From assembly GCF_003144115.1 (NCBI RefSeq), contig NW_020312009.1, positions 495,342-559,341 of the forward strand: a stretch of DNA of 64,000 nt, written 5' to 3'. Within the stretch, counting starts at the first letter, position 1. Every line of letters begins with the position of its first letter. Source of the stretch: Tilletiopsis washingtonensis (lineage: Eukaryota > Basidiomycota > Exobasidiomycetes > Entylomatales). Positions 11,827 to 23,266 of the stretch are shown here, piece by piece. The position numbers were made by a program, and so were the translations under genes. The notes beneath the pieces were generated by a model. That model ran no database searches. It saw only the letters and a list, made by a program, of their open reading frames with translations, and had not been told where the DNA came from.

Positions 11827-14800
11827 TCAGCGTGATCGGGGCGATGCATTGGGTCCCTGCGCCGGATTCGAGGGTGCGGAGTGCTGCGGCGAGTCTTGCT
11901 GCTGGAAGTGGTGCTGCGAGCCCTGTCCGGAGACGATCGCCTCAATGAGGCCGCCCCAGGGCGTGAGGCTGACGCTCGGGTCCTGCATGCCGCTGCCCGG
12001 GTGCGCCGGACGGCTCGTGGCGATCGGCGTGCTGCCGTGCGGTGAGTGCAGCGTGAGGTTTCCGCCGAGGTTGCCGCTGGTGGCTGCGGCCCAGAACTGG
12101 TCGAGGCCGTCGGATGTGAAGCCGTTGGCAGCACCGCCGCCAATACCGCCGTCGTCCCACGAGAAGGGCGACTGGTCCAGGCCGAAGGAGTCGAGCGCGC
12201 CGGCGCCAAGCTGATCAAAGAGATCCTGTGCCAGCGCATCCGAGCGCGAGGAGATGCTGCTTGAGCCTGCACCTGTCATGCCAGCACCGGGAGGCGTGTC
12301 GATGCTCATAGGTGCGAACGAGGCCGCCGACGAGGCGCTCTGGTCGATGCCGGCGGGCCACTCGGCGAGCGGAGCGAGCGGCGGCCCGCCGAGGCCTGCT
12401 TTTGCCGCGCCGTTGTGCGATCGTGGCGCTGCCGGGCCGCGAGCGCCAAAGGAGTCAGGCGGCGATTCCATTGCGCTGGCGCGCGAGCCCTGCGGAGGCG
12501 TGTCGCGAGAGGCCGAGACGGCGCCCTTTGCTCCACGCGAGGAGCCGCTAGCAGCCGCTGCGCCACGCGTAGTGGCGGCGTGAGCCAGAGAAGTGCTGGA
12601 AGACCGAGCAGCTCCTCCCCTGCGGGCACCGGTGGCGGTCGCTGCGCACCACGACGGGTCGCGGCTCTTCGACTGGAAGAGCTGGATGATGGCCACTTCG
12701 CGCTTGGTACACTGCGACGTGTCGGCCGGCTCGTTGCTCTTCAGCGCGAGGAAGTCGTCGAGCGCAGCGTGCAGCTCCGGCGCCTCCGGGCTCTGAGGCT
12801 CGAGGAGCAGCTGAATGCCTGCCACGAGAGCTGCGTTGAAGAGGCGGTACAGGCCGCCCATGTGTGCGCTGCGAGCACGGTCGCGCGGCCATTTGACGTC
12901 GCGCTTGTATTCTGTGCGGATCTGGCGGTCGGTCTTGGCCGAGGCAAATGCCACGACGCGGCTCTGGGCGTAGCGGTCCGAGCGCAGAAGGTACGGCCGG
13001 TGCAGCGTGATGCGAATGTAGAGCTGCTCGACGTTGATGAGGTAGCGGTGCAGAGGCAGCCAGGGGCAGAGGGCATCAAACTCGTGGTCAGCGCCGCCCA
13101 TCTGCTCGCATCTGTAAGGCGCGGGCAGCGCATCGACGAAGCGCTGAAGGTCAGCGTCGATGGCGAGCACGTCGGCGTAGTTGCGCGGCCTGCAGAAACG
13201 TGTCAGCGCTGCACCGCTTGGCACTCGAGCCGGCACACTGACTTGGACAAGTTCTGGAAGTGCTCGACAACGCGCCCGGTGAGCTTCGCCAGCTCATGCC
13301 GGATGGCCACGAACATAAAGACGCCTGGCGGACGCTTGGGCCATGTGACGCCGGCCGGCGGCGGAAAGGCTTCAGGCGTCGGTGCCGGGCCGTAGCGCGG
13401 CAGCGTGTCGATGTCCACGTCCGAAGGTGCGAGCGTGTCGCAGTTTTGGTCATTGATGCCTTGAGGCCGGCCCAGCAGCATCGACGTGGTCTTGTCGAGG
13501 TACTGCAGGAGTGGAGATCAGTGACAGGCCAAGCGCGCGCAGCGTGAGCCGGACTGACGTAGATGAGCGCCCAGAGACGACGCCGCCGTTCCGTCGTGAC
13601 AGCATCGAGGCCAAGCTTCGTGCCATCTCGGTGAAGGCCGATACTGTGCGCGAGACTCACGTCAGACGCGCTAGACAGAGCAATGACGCCGCGGCGCAAC
13701 ACTCACGCCTGAGCCGCGCGGATGGCTGAGCCGAGCAAGCTCCAGCTCTCTGCACTCATGCGCAGGCAGATCAGGAAGCGGCAGCCAAACAACGCGGCCA
13801 GCAGGACGTCGATATGGTCCGCTCGCACTGCAGACGCAACTGCCATCGTGCGGCGGGCGGTGTGGAAGAGCTGTGGTGCACGACGCAAGGCATGAGCAAT
13901 GCACGTACACTGTCTCGCTCGCGACGCACCTTGAGAGCACCGGCTTTCGCATCCGCATCGGAGCCAAGGTCTTCTGGCTGGTTGCGCTTCGCAATCGCCA
14001 GGATGACATAGAGGAACGACAGGAATGGCAGGTGCCGCGCTCCGTCGTCGCCCTGCAAGATGCGTAAGCCACTGCAAAGAGAGACGCCTCGCTTCTGGAC
14101 ACGTACCTCTTCCTCCTTTGCCGTGCCCCACTTCCAGTCCATCAGCTCCTCGTAGCTCTGCCTGAAGGTCTGCTCGTGCAGCGGCAGCCGCGTGACGTTG
14201 ATGTCCCGGAAGTACCACTGTGTTTCGCTGCATCAGCGATGCTCAGACACAGCCCTTTCATGCGACGGACCAGCAGCATCTGGTCGCTTTCTGCGCGCGA
14301 CGGAAGGTTCTCCATAAGCTCATTGACGACGTCGGGGTGCGCGCCGCCCTCCTGGATGAGGCGGCGGACCTTGACGCTGGCCGAGCGGAGAGGAACGTTC
14401 GAGGACAGCTCGAGCCTCTCTCCGTGGATCTGGGGGCGGTCAGAGGGCTCAGCAGAGCATAGGAAGCGCAGCAATTAGGGCACTCACGCGCGTCTCGATG
14501 ATGCCGCGCGACACGCTCGGCAGAGCCAGCGCGCCGTAGAATGAGTCGCCCTCGCGTGTCAGGCCGCCCTCAAGCGGATTGGCGCCCACTGCGCCTCCAG
14601 GCGGATCGTCGTCGCCTGCGCCGTACAGCGAGGCACTGCGGTCCTCGCCGCCCGCCGCAGTCGCACGGCGCAGCTCCTCGCGCTCCATGCCGAGCGAGCG
14701 CGAGTTGGCAATGCGCACGACGCGGCGCGACCGCTCGTCGACGGTCGGCTTCTCATCCTCCGAGTCACCGCCCTTGGCTGCACTCGCCGCTGCGGCCAGT

Positions 14801-15950
14801 GCGCCTAGCGCGCCAGAATCAGCGTCTGACCGCGCAGGCGGCGCGCCCAGGCCGACTGCGCGCCGCATGGCGCTGAGCTCCGAAGCGAGGCCGGTGTTGG
14901 CCTTCGCCAGGCCCTCGACGAGGTCTTCGAGGCGCGCAACGCGGTCGCGCACGTCGCCGTGCTGGTCGCCCTCCTCGAACGGGCGGCACGACTCGGCGAG
15001 GCCGCGGTCGATGCAGGCCTGGCACGGTGTGTTGCGGTCGCACTGTGGCGGCTGTGAGCCGGGGCAATATGCGAGCACTTGCGCGTGCAACGCACCTTGT
15101 GCTTGCGTCGGTGACACTCGGCACATGAGTAATGGATGCGCTGTGGATGACTCGATCAGCGCCACAAGTCTCATCGCAGCCCCAGCAGACGCACCTTGCG
15201 CTTGCGCTCCTTCTTCGCACCGACGGCCATGGCAACGGCATCGGCAATGCTCTCCTGCGCACGGCGCGGCGCCGCACTCGTGGGCGGCGGCGTCGGCGTG
15301 GCCGTCTCGCGCGACGGCCGTGCGGCAGAAACGGGACTGGCGGTCTCTGGGCGTGCAGGCGCCGGCGTCACGGGCGTCCCCGTCGACGGCAGGCGCGAGG
15401 GCCCGGCGACGGCGGGCATCGGCGCGGGACGCAGCGGCGGGCCGGCGGGTGCAGCAGCGAGGGGCGCGCGGGGCACCATGCGTGGTGCGCTGCTGCTGGC
15501 AGTGCTGTGCGCAGACGGCGGCGCGGCGCTGCGTGCTGGCGCTGCGGCTGCGCCAGGTGCCTCGCGCAGGCCGGGCGGCGGCGGCAGTGGGCCACGCTCA
15601 GCCGGGCGCACGGGGGCTGCGGCAGACGCGGGTGCGGCGCCAGACGCCGCGGAAGCACCGTTGGCGGCTGCCATGGCGGGCGGATGTGGCTGCGGCAGTG
15701 GCAGGCGGCTGGGAACGGCTGGGGATGGTGACGGTAGCGCGGAGAGAGGCGGGGAGCGGCAGGGACGCGGTCGCGGCGCCACGCTTCCGAGCCGCGGGAC
15801 GCGCCGGCGGCTGTCAGGCGTCATGCCTGGCCCGAGGTTGCGCCTCGGCCGCGACGGCGCCGGCTCGCCTGCCTCGCTCCCCTCCTCCTCCTCCGATGTG
15901 CGCTCCCGCCGCGCTGCGCTGATGCCGGGCGCCATGCTCCTGCCCCGCAT
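11827..15950 (-). CDS. Zn2Cys6 transcription factor with fungal-specific TF domain
   Basis: Ten exons: 15950-15195, 15140-15096, 15042-14488, 14429-14271, 14217-14107, 14052-13930, 13870-13707, 13643-13559, 13502-13243 and 13189-11827. They sum to 1,206 residues in frame. Residues 1-250 are Pro/Ala-rich. The zinc cluster spans three exons: KKERKRK, then SCAECHRRKHK, then CDRNTPCQACIDRGLAESC, giving all six cysteines in a CX2CX6CX5CX2CX8C layout. A leucine-rich linker (VARLEDLVEGLAKANTGLAS) suggests dimerisation. The fungal-specific TF domain follows: WYFRDINVTRLPLHEQTF, HLPFLSFLYVILAIA, CRFLICLRMSAESWSLLGSA, IGLHRDG and RRRLWALIYYLDK. The C-terminal ~300 residues are disordered and Gly/Ser-rich with QSPFSWDDGG, a possible activation region. 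The intron at 14218-14270 uses a GTCCGT donor chosen to keep DQMLL|WYFRD in frame. Target genes cannot be read from the sequence. Confidence 0.88.
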
Positions 15951-15984
15951 ACACTAGACGGCCGCGCCCGCCGAGCAGCGCCGC
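15951..15984. promoter_or_regulatory. 34-bp divergent spacer between two start codons
   Basis: Only 34 bp separate the annotated ATG of the Zn2Cys6 gene (minus) and that of the methyltransferase gene (plus). If both starts are right, promoters and 5' UTRs must overlap the neighbouring coding region. A later in-frame Met for the regulator at 15674 (MAAANG) would widen the gap to about 310 bp. Confidence 0.6.
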
Positions 15985-17307
15985 ATGCCCTCCGTCTTTC
16001 GGCGCCTGCGCCGCACCCGCACCCACGCCAGCAGCAGCAGCGACGGCGCCACGACGCCCGCGACGCTCGCCTCGTCGCCCTACTCGTCGGCCGCCGCCTC
16101 GCTCGCCGCCACACCGGCCACGTCGCTCGCCTCCTTTGCGCCGCCGACGCTGTCGCAGCAGGCGTACGCCTACCTGCTCTCTGCGCCGCCCTACTCGCCG
16201 CTGGCTCTCGCCGCCGCATTCGAGTTCCATTTTGCACGCCCCTCGCCAACCTCGCTCCCGTCCAGCTCCGTCAGCGCGCGGGCTGGCGCACAGTGGCACC
16301 TGCGCAGCGGCGGCGAGGTGCGCCCGGAACAGCGCGAGGAGGAACATGTGGGCGATTTTGGCTGCGGCGCCGCGCCGCTCGCCGCCTGGCTCGAGAGCTG
16401 GGCGCAGCACGTCTACGCCCGCGACTGGGATGCACACATGCTTGAGCTGGCGCACGGCACGCGGGACATGGACTGCGAGATGCGTGCCAGCGTCGGCCTG
16501 CCGAAGGGCGATGCTGCGTGGGACATTGCGTGAGTGGCTGCGTGTCATGCTCGACAGCCGCCTGCTCATGCTGCGCCAGCCACGGCACCTTTGCCGAGCC
16601 CAACCTGCCGCGAGCCCTGACGTTCCTCACGCTCGGCTCGTGCGCCCACTACCTCGCCTGGAACGAGCCATTGGCGACGTACAATGTCTTTTACCGCCAT
16701 CTGCTGCCGCACGGCACGCTGCTCCTCATCGGCCACCGTCCCGTGCCGGGCCCGTATGACGGTCCATGCGGCGAGCAGACTGCGCCGCTGCGTAGGGCAC
16801 TGGAGCAGGCGCCCTTCACCGAGCCCCTGGCGCGCTTCTACGGCGAGGCGGCGCGCCTGGGCCACCGCGACATGTACTCGACGCTACCAACGCCACGCGA
16901 GGCAGGCGCCGCCGGCTGGCTGCCCACCGTGCGCTACCTGACCGTCAATGCGCCGCCCGAGTGGTCGGGCCCGCGCGGCGAGGACATGACGTGTCCGGAG
17001 GCCGAGGAGCTGCGGGCGACGAGTCCGCGCGCGATGGCGCACTGGGTGCGTCGGGGATGAGCGCCTCCAGGCTACTCTGCTTTGCTGACACGCCATACAG
17101 CTGCGCACCACGACGGGCTATGTGGCCTACCTCCGTGCGAACCCGCAGGAGAAGGCGCGCGCCGCCGTCGAGGAGGACCACGCCGGCCGGCTGATGAAGG
17201 CCGCGTGCGCCGAGGGCGGCCTCGACTACGACGACAAGCTCGAGCTGCGCATGTTCTGTGCCGCGCTGCTGCTGCGCCGCGACGCTACATCTGCACCTGT
17301 ACAATGA
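15985..17307 (+). CDS. Class I SAM-dependent methyltransferase-like protein
   Basis: Three exons (15985-16529, 16580-17045, 17101-17307) join to 405 residues. After a Ser/Thr/Ala-rich N terminus there is an AYAYLLSAPPYSPLALAAAF helix and a motif I-like glycine loop HVGDFGCGAAPLAAWL. It is followed by an acidic residue in HVYARDWDAHMLELA (motif post-I) and by LPHGTLLLIGHRP at the position of motif III. The C-terminal part includes WLPTVRYLTVNAPPEWSG. The fold is consistent with the Tmt1/UbiE-type methyltransferase superfamily, but motif I lacks the usual D/ExGxGxG spacing and the substrate is unknown. It is divergent from the Zn2Cys6 regulator, which might control it; that is inference from position only. 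Confidence 0.72.
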
Positions 17308-17456
17308 CTCGTCTAATGATATACCCACCAACAGCCGTGACCGGCGTGGCTTAAGACAGCGACACGCCGAAGGAGCGCTGAGCCTGTGCGCTGTCTCCGC
17401 ATCGAGAGGCGTGAGGAGCTGCTCGGGTCGAGGGCGGGTGTCGTGAGAGGGAGGGC

Positions 17457-17461
17457 AAAAA
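17457..17461 (-). terminator. Back-up Pol III T5 terminator
   Basis: A second run of five Ts on the minus strand, 25 nt beyond the first one and 30 nt beyond the tRNA 3' end. It could act as a back-up RNA polymerase III terminator. Confidence 0.5.
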
Positions 17462-17481
17462 GGTCGGGCGCGGAGAGAGGC

Positions 17482-17486
17482 AAAAA
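17482..17486 (-). terminator. Pol III T5 terminator of tRNA-Glu
   Basis: Five Ts on the minus strand begin 5 nt after the mature tRNA 3' end, the usual RNA polymerase III stop signal. Confidence 0.8.
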
Positions 17487-17490
17487 GGTT

Positions 17491-17582
17491 TCCCAGTCGG
17501 GGAATCGAACCCCGGCCATCCGCGCCCACTGAGCCGAAGCTTGAATGAGAGGCGGATATACTGACCACTGTACTAACTAGGA
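17491..17582 (-). tRNA. tRNA-Glu (anticodon CTC) with 21-nt intron
   Basis: On the minus strand a 7-bp acceptor stem forms between TCCTAGT at the 5' end and ACTGGGA at the 3' end (one T-G pair). The D arm contains the A-box sequence TTAGTACAGTGG. The anticodon stem TCCGC/GCGGA closes a loop starting C-T-CTC-A, giving anticodon CTC. The T arm GGCCGGGGTTCGATTCCCCG contains a perfect B box. Between position 37 and the loop's last base sit about 21 extra nucleotides, the normal place for a tRNA intron removed by the splicing endonuclease. Body identity (ATATCCGCCTCTCA, GGCC before the T arm) fits eukaryotic tRNA-Glu. T-runs follow downstream. Confidence 0.93.
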
Positions 17583-17861
17583 CTTGTATGATAGCAGCTC
17601 ACTCAGAGCCAAATATGAACACGTACCTTTCCCTCACTGCGACTGTCCTTGCGCTTGCACCGTCACCTGCGTGGTCCCGCTTCTCGCCCTGTTCTCCTCC
17701 GTCGAAATGGTGGCCAGGGTGAGACTGTACCTGCGAGTTGCATACGCCGTCTTGACAAATGACCTCACCCTCAACTGCCTGAGCCCGTCCTCGCCCCCAC
17801 ACGCGTTCCGCCACGGCCACGCCTCTCAGACGCAGTGCATTTGGCATCATGCATTGCGGGG

Positions 17862-20591
17862 TCACCGTTCAACAAAGAGAGGATGGACAGGTAGAGGAGC
17901 GGCGTGTGCGGTGGAACCAGTGTCCTGGCTCTTCGAGGAAGCGTCCTGACTCGGCACCTCAGAGCTGGGCGAGGCCAGAGGAGCAGCCGGCTGTTCACTC
18001 GCCGGGTGTAGCCCTGCTGTGGCATCGAGGCCGTCTGGCCTTGCAGCTTCCCGCAGCTCATCCGCCTGGCCCGACAGCGCGCCATCTTTCTTCTTCGCGC
18101 CGTCGCCCATCATGCCGAGCGCCTCGTCAAGCACGAATGAGCGGCTGCCCGCGGTCCGCATGCGCTGGTGGCTGCGCTGGCGAGCGTGCGGCGCGCTGGC
18201 TGAGGCGCCATTCGTCGAGCCATTCGCGCGCGGCTCGACGTTGCCCAGCGCAGCGTCGAGCTGTGCCAGATTCTCCTCGAGCACCGGCAGCGTCGTGCCC
18301 TCGCCGAGGCGCTGCTCCTCGTGCGTGCCGTCGATGGCATCGTACGTCCACATCACGCTGCCGTCATCGCGCGCCACGTTCCAGCGGTTGTACACGGTGC
18401 GGCCGATGATGTACGGCATGAGCCGCAGCCAGGCAACGCGGAGGCGCGTCGCTGCGACGTCACGCAGCGCCTTGACGTCGGCGGCAATGTCCGCGTGCGC
18501 ATCGTCGTCCTCGTCGTCCTCATCAAACTCAGAGTCGGTCGTCGCCGCCGACGTGGGATCGGCATCGCTGCTCCGCCGCGGCACGGCAGCGCGCCGCGAG
18601 GAGTAGGCGCGTGCGACTTGCCGAGTCAGCCGCTCGAACTCTGCGGCGGCCGCGTCGTGGGCGGCCTGCAGCTCGGCTCGCCGGGCGGTGTCGAGCTGCG
18701 CGTCGTTCTCGTGCTCCTCCGGCGGCGGGTAGCTGTAGCCCCAGTCGGCGCTGCCGCCCATCGAGTCGCGCGGCAGGTGGTGTGCCGGGATGAGCTCCTC
18801 CAGCTCCTCGAGGGTGCTCGTGAGGCGGATCTTGTCGCGCACGACGGGGTCGAGCAGCGGCCGCAAGATGATCCAGATGGGCTTGAAGATCCACGGCGGA
18901 CAGTGCACGTACACACGTGCCAGCGACTCGACTGTGCGGGCATCAGCCAGGTGCTCATGGCACGCCGCACATCTCACTCACCGTAGTACGACTCCATCGT
19001 CTTGACCATGAAGAAGACGGTCCACCAGCTGAGCGCCATGAGTCAGCACCGGCGCACCGGCCTGCGCAGCAGCCGACTCACTCCATATTCCGCAGGCCAA
19101 AGTTGCGCAAGTTGAAGATGACGATCTTCTGCTCCACCGGCGGCGGCATGAGGAGCGACAGCCACTCCTGGTGCAGAATGACGGCCCGTTTGCTGTGCGT
19201 CATGTCAGTGCCGCCCTGCTCGCAGCCGTCACGCCATGTACTCACAGCTCAGCCTGCGTCTGGTTGTGGGAAAAGTGGCTGCCGACCTCGATGAGGTACA
19301 CCGGCTCGCCGTCGCGCGATGCGCCGTACGCATACGAGACGCCGTTGGCAAACAGGTTCAGTCCGCCGCGCGTGCGTGTCAGGTTGAGCTCGCCTCCGCG
19401 CAGCACCTCAGCCACCTCGTTCCTGGGGGAGAGCGAAGAGCACCGCGATGAGCAAGGAGCGAGCGACCCGGAGACCAGCACAGCTCACTCTACTCGGAAG
19501 TTCGCCGTCGAGCCAATGACGGCAATCGCCCGGTCCACGTCCCAGCGGCGCGCCCGCAGGAAGCGCAGCATCAGCGCGTCGGGATGTTCGCCCTAGTGGT
19601 ACAGCGTCAGTACAAAGGTTCAGAGTGATGGCGGATTCCAAATGACGAGCCAAATCATTGTTTGTGGGGGCTCTACAGCACGGCACGGCAGTCCGCTGAG
19701 GACCGCTGTCGACGATGGCCTTCCGAGGCTAGCTTGCACATGGCCGGATCCGCCGGGTGCGTATCCCTGTGCGCTCTGAGACGCCTGTGGCCCGCAGCGC
19801 ACCGCCCGCCCTGCTGCACCTCACGTCGACTGCACCGCCTGTCACCTGTAGCCGCGGGCTCACCTTGGTCATCTCCCAGAACACACTGCGCAGGCGCTCG
19901 CCGCCGTAGCGCGCGAGAAAGACGCGCATCTCCTTGGCCTCCTCGAGCGTCTTGAGCTCGTCCTTGACGCCGTCGTCGCGCGGAATGTGGCGCCCCAGGT
20001 TGGCGCCGTTGGGCTCGCTGCGCGCCGCGGTGTCACTGCTACCCTCCTCGTCGGCACCACCGCTGGCCTCGGCCATGCCGCCGCCGCCACGCGAGCGTGT
20101 CGTGCGCAGTGGCGAGGCGCCGCTGCCGTTGGGCAGCGTCGCCGAGTGCACAGACGCGGATGCCGAGGCCGTGCTGGCGGGCGTCTGGCAGAGGCGGAAG
20201 AAGCGCGCCCAGAGGCGGTAGAGCGTGCGTGTCTGCTGCGGCGTCAGATTGCCTAATGTGCATGTCAGCCTTGCTGCTCAGATTCAGACGTGCGCGTACA
20301 AGGGCGGTGCACAGCGAGCATCTCGACGGTGCTGTTCCGGTCGCCGCGCCTAGTCGAGTGCCTGGACAGGCAGCTCCGCTACAGCAAGCTTGCGGCGGCC
20401 GGCAGAACGCCCGATGCTCCTCGCCGCTCTGTCCCGCCGCCCTTGTGGTGCCGCTCTCTTTCTGCACTCGCGCAGCTGAACGCACCTCGAGTGCCCGGGC
20501 CGTGGCCAGAGGGCGTGCGCCGCGGCGCGTCGAGGCGCGAGCCCGCCGTGCCCGAGGCCGAGGCTGCCGCGGCAGCAGGCGCCGAGGACAT
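17862..20591 (-). CDS. CRAL-TRIO (Sec14-like) lipid-transfer domain protein
   Basis: A gene of about eight exons, roughly 650 residues. Exon 1 (20591-20486) encodes an Ala/Ser-rich start and ends GTRG. After a ~230-nt intron the second exon opens with NLTPQQTRTLYRLWARFFRL and includes a long acidic/Ser linker. The CRAL-TRIO-N helices are GEHPDALMLRFLRARRWDVD. The lipid-binding lobe continues through GEPVYLIEVGSHFSHNQTQ, RAVILHQEWLSLLMPPP, VEQKIVIFNLRNFGLRNM, WWTVFFMVKTMESYY, ESLARVYVHCPPWIFKPIW and LLDPVVRDKIRLTSTLEELE. This is the conserved Sec14 layout for carrying phosphatidylinositol or another hydrophobic ligand. The C-terminal ~250 residues are disordered with an acidic patch (EFDEDDEDDDAH) and RLMPYIIGRTVYNRWNV. 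The ligand is unknown. Two introns exceed 230 nt, unlike most here. Confidence 0.87.
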
Positions 20592-21593
20592 GGCGCTGAG
20601 ACGCAGGTGAGGCGCAGGGAAAGCCGAGCTACGACGGCGGGCGCGAGTCGAGGAGAGAAGTGTGCACGCGCGCGGAGTTGCGGTGCGAGACGGCGCAGCG
20701 GGAGAGCAGGAAGCCGAGAGCCGGTGTGGACGTGGGCGCGGGCGGCTAGGCTGGCGCAAGGCGGCGTGCGACTGCGGAGCGACGCCTGAGTGCTGGATGT
20801 GCAGCGATGCGTGGTGTGTGGTGGTGGTGCTGAAGCTGCCCGCTGCTTCTCGGTGCTGCCGCTTGCGACCTTCGTGCCATGCGGTGCGGTGCGGATGCCG
20901 CCTGTGCGGCCAGAGAGCTCCAGCGCAGCGCAGCACGCAGCCACAGCGCGCCAAAGCCGCACGCCCCGCCGCGGCGGCGCGGCACGCGGCGACTGCTCCG
21001 CCTGCGCGCCGCTCCCGCCGAGTGCGGGGCAGCGGCTCCGCTCCTCTCCCGCCGCAATGTGCCGCGCCTGCTCGCCATCGCCCTCGTCCTCGCTGGACGA
21101 GCTCATCTCCTTGCCTGACAGTCTGGCCTCTTCCATGGTGCTGCGGCGACTGCACCGCTCATTCATTCGGCGTGCTGCGTGCGGGAGTATCTCTGCTGAG
21201 TCGGGCCACTGCGGATGCTGCGCACCTGGAGAAGCATCTCACGCTAGCCAAGTGCCGCGGCTTTGGAAGTTGACGTGCCGGCGCGGCGGGACGGCGGTGG
21301 GCACCACGCTCAGGCTTCCGCTGCGCCTCAGAACTCTGCTTCAAGCACAGGGCTCTCGAAACGAAAGGTATCGCCTTTGCAGGTGCGTTTTCGCCAGTCA
21401 AGAAGAAGCACTGCGCAGTCCGATCGGCCCCAGGCAGCCCGTGCAGCGCATCTGCCTTGGCACCTGCAGAGCGCAGCGGCGGCCACTCTCGCAGACGTCG
21501 CAGCACCTTCGCGGGAGGCCAGTCCATGCAGGGTAGAGAGATCATCAAAGGTCATGTCGAGGGCAGAGTCACAGAACAAACGCAGCACACAGG
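20592..21593. other. Intergenic region, no gene seen
   Basis: About 1 kb between two minus-strand genes. It contains the promoter of the CRAL-TRIO gene and the 3' flank of the myosin light-chain gene. Long open frames here are compositional. Confidence 0.5.
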
Positions 21594-22689
21594 TCATGAC
21601 TCGAGCGACGCCGGCTCCGACATCTTGACCGCCTCAACGACTGGCGTGCATGCATCAGCCTTGCACTGCCGCAGGGAGGGTCAGCACTCACAAGCCTTGT
21701 AGTCGAACTTGCGGCCGCCTCGGTCCATGAATGGACCCGACAGTAGCCGGTCGATCTGAGCGCGCAGTCAGCATTGTGCGCAGGGCTTGACTACGACCCT
21801 TCTGCCTCACCTCGTCGTCACTCATCCGGTCGCCCACCTCGCCGAGCCAGTAGCGCAGCTCGCCAGCGTCAATCGTGCCCTCGTCGCGCTCGTCGAAGCA
21901 CTCAAATGCAGCAAGCAGGTCCGGTGCCTCGTCGAGCTGGTGCGAGTTGGTGTCAGCGTTGAGGCATCTGTGCAGAGCCCGTACAGCCTCTACAGATCCA
22001 TGCTCGGTGCGCGCGTGTGCCTTCCGTATCGTGCCCAAGATGGCACGAATGAGCGTTCTGATCGCCCGATCTCATCGGCCACAACCCGGCGTCGCTCAAT
22101 GCGTTCGTGCCAGGAAGGCGGCACCCAGCAGCGTCTTTCAGACTGACTGCACAAGCAGTGCCGCTGCGCGCCTCAGGGCAGAGGCCGGCTATGAGAGCGC
22201 AAGCACGCCTTGACTGAAGCTTCGCTATGCAGCGCCAGGGCTGCAGTCCCGCCAGCTGCCGCTTGGTACACCCCGTCTACTCTCCTCTCTGCTCCCCCTT
22301 GCGCGCCCTGCAACGCCCGCTGCGCTGCTCACCTCGCTCAGATGCTCGCCGAACATGGTGAGGAACTGCGTGAAGTTGATGCGCTCGGCGCCCGGCGCGC
22401 CGTCCTTCATCGTGGCGGCGGCGACGAGGCGCTCGACGTCGGCGCGCGCGTCGGGCACGCCGAGGTTCGCCAGCAGCGCGGCGAGGTCGGCGCGCGAGAT
22501 GGCGCCGTCGCCGTCGGCGTCGAGCATGCTGAAGGCCTCGCGGAAGCCGTGGATCTGCTTGGCGCTGAAGGTGTTGTACACGCCCGACGACTGGCGCGGG
22601 TGGGCCGAGGCGCGCCCGACGCGTGCGCGCTGCTGCGACGGGCCCGAGGCGGCCGAGGCGCGCGATGCGGGGTGCAGGAGAGACGACAT
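21594..22689 (-). CDS. Myosin regulatory light chain (EF-hand protein, Rlc1 type)
   Basis: Four exons (22689-22333, 21936-21811, 21755-21692, 21640-21594) join in frame to 197 residues. The basic, Ser-rich head (RARVGRASAHPRQSSGVYNT) is where myosin II light chains are phosphorylated. Then come the first EF-hand, FREAFSMLDADGDGAISRAD with a complete calcium loop, and ERINFTQFLTMFGEHLSE. The third hand, LLAAFECFDERDEGTIDAGE, has Arg at loop position 3 and is probably non-binding. The last part, GGRKFDYKAFVEAVKMSEP, is the family's C-terminal hand. The FSAKQIHGFREAFSMLD start separates it from calmodulin and from essential light chains. The role is regulation of myosin II in the cytokinetic ring. 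Intron 1 is 396 nt, unusually long for this window. It is divergent from an F-BAR/RhoGAP gene. Confidence 0.92.
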
Positions 22690-23266
22690 GGCGGAGCAGG
22701 CGAGCTGATGTGGAGAGGAGCGAGGCCGCTCAGGGGCTGCGCGGCGCTGCCGCTGGTGTTGCTCTGGCTGCGCCTCGCGACTGCTCCCACGCCCGTCCCG
22801 CGCTTCTCGCCCGGGTCCCGGCCGTGCTCACACGGCGCCGGCGTCGCGAGCGCAGCGGGCGGCGCGCAGCGCCTGCTGCAGCCCTCGCAGCTGCATCCGG
22901 CGAGCACGCTGCCCCCCACCGTGCGGCCAAGCAGCATCGCAGCCGCAAGGGCACCGTGTTTGCAGAGCCCGCAGATCGTTTGCGCCTGGCTTGTGCAGCG
23001 CTGGCCTGCGTGAGGTGCGGGTGCTCGTTAGGTGCGACTGCCGGTGCCGAGTTGTGAGGCGAGTCGTGCGAGGCGCTCCCGTGCGCCGCGCTTGCCCGTG
23101 CGCCGCGCGCGGCGCGTGCCTGCTGCTCGTCTGCCGGCGCCGCGCCTGCCGCGTCAGTCAACCTTAACGTGCTGCCTTGGCCCCGGCCATCTTCCCTCCA
23201 TCCCTCCCTTCCTCTTCCGCGCCTGCCGCCGCTGCCTGCTCCCGAGCACGCCGCTGCGTCCATTGC
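22690..23266. promoter_or_regulatory. Divergent promoter region (light chain / RhoGAP)
   Basis: A 577-bp spacer between start codons of two divergent genes. The part near the RhoGAP start is C/T-rich (CTTCCCTCCATCCCTCCC), typical of fungal 5' leaders. No defined operator was seen. Confidence 0.5.

Larger units (their letters stand above)
17308..17490. other. Convergent spacer between methyltransferase gene and tRNA
   Basis: About 180 bp holding the 3' end of the methyltransferase gene and two T-runs (on the minus strand) downstream of the tRNA. Confidence 0.5.

Noticed and set aside
11942-15731. Several long frames opposite the Zn2Cys6 gene
   Set aside because: All are antisense shadows; only the minus strand gives the six cysteines and the TF domain across in-frame exons.
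11827-17307. A secondary-metabolite cluster (regulator plus methyltransferase)
   Set aside because: No synthase, oxidase or dedicated transporter lies next to the pair; the flanking genes are housekeeping.
23177-23266. An N-terminal extension of the RhoGAP protein
   Set aside because: The longer frame would begin at TTG; the first ATG in frame is at 23267.
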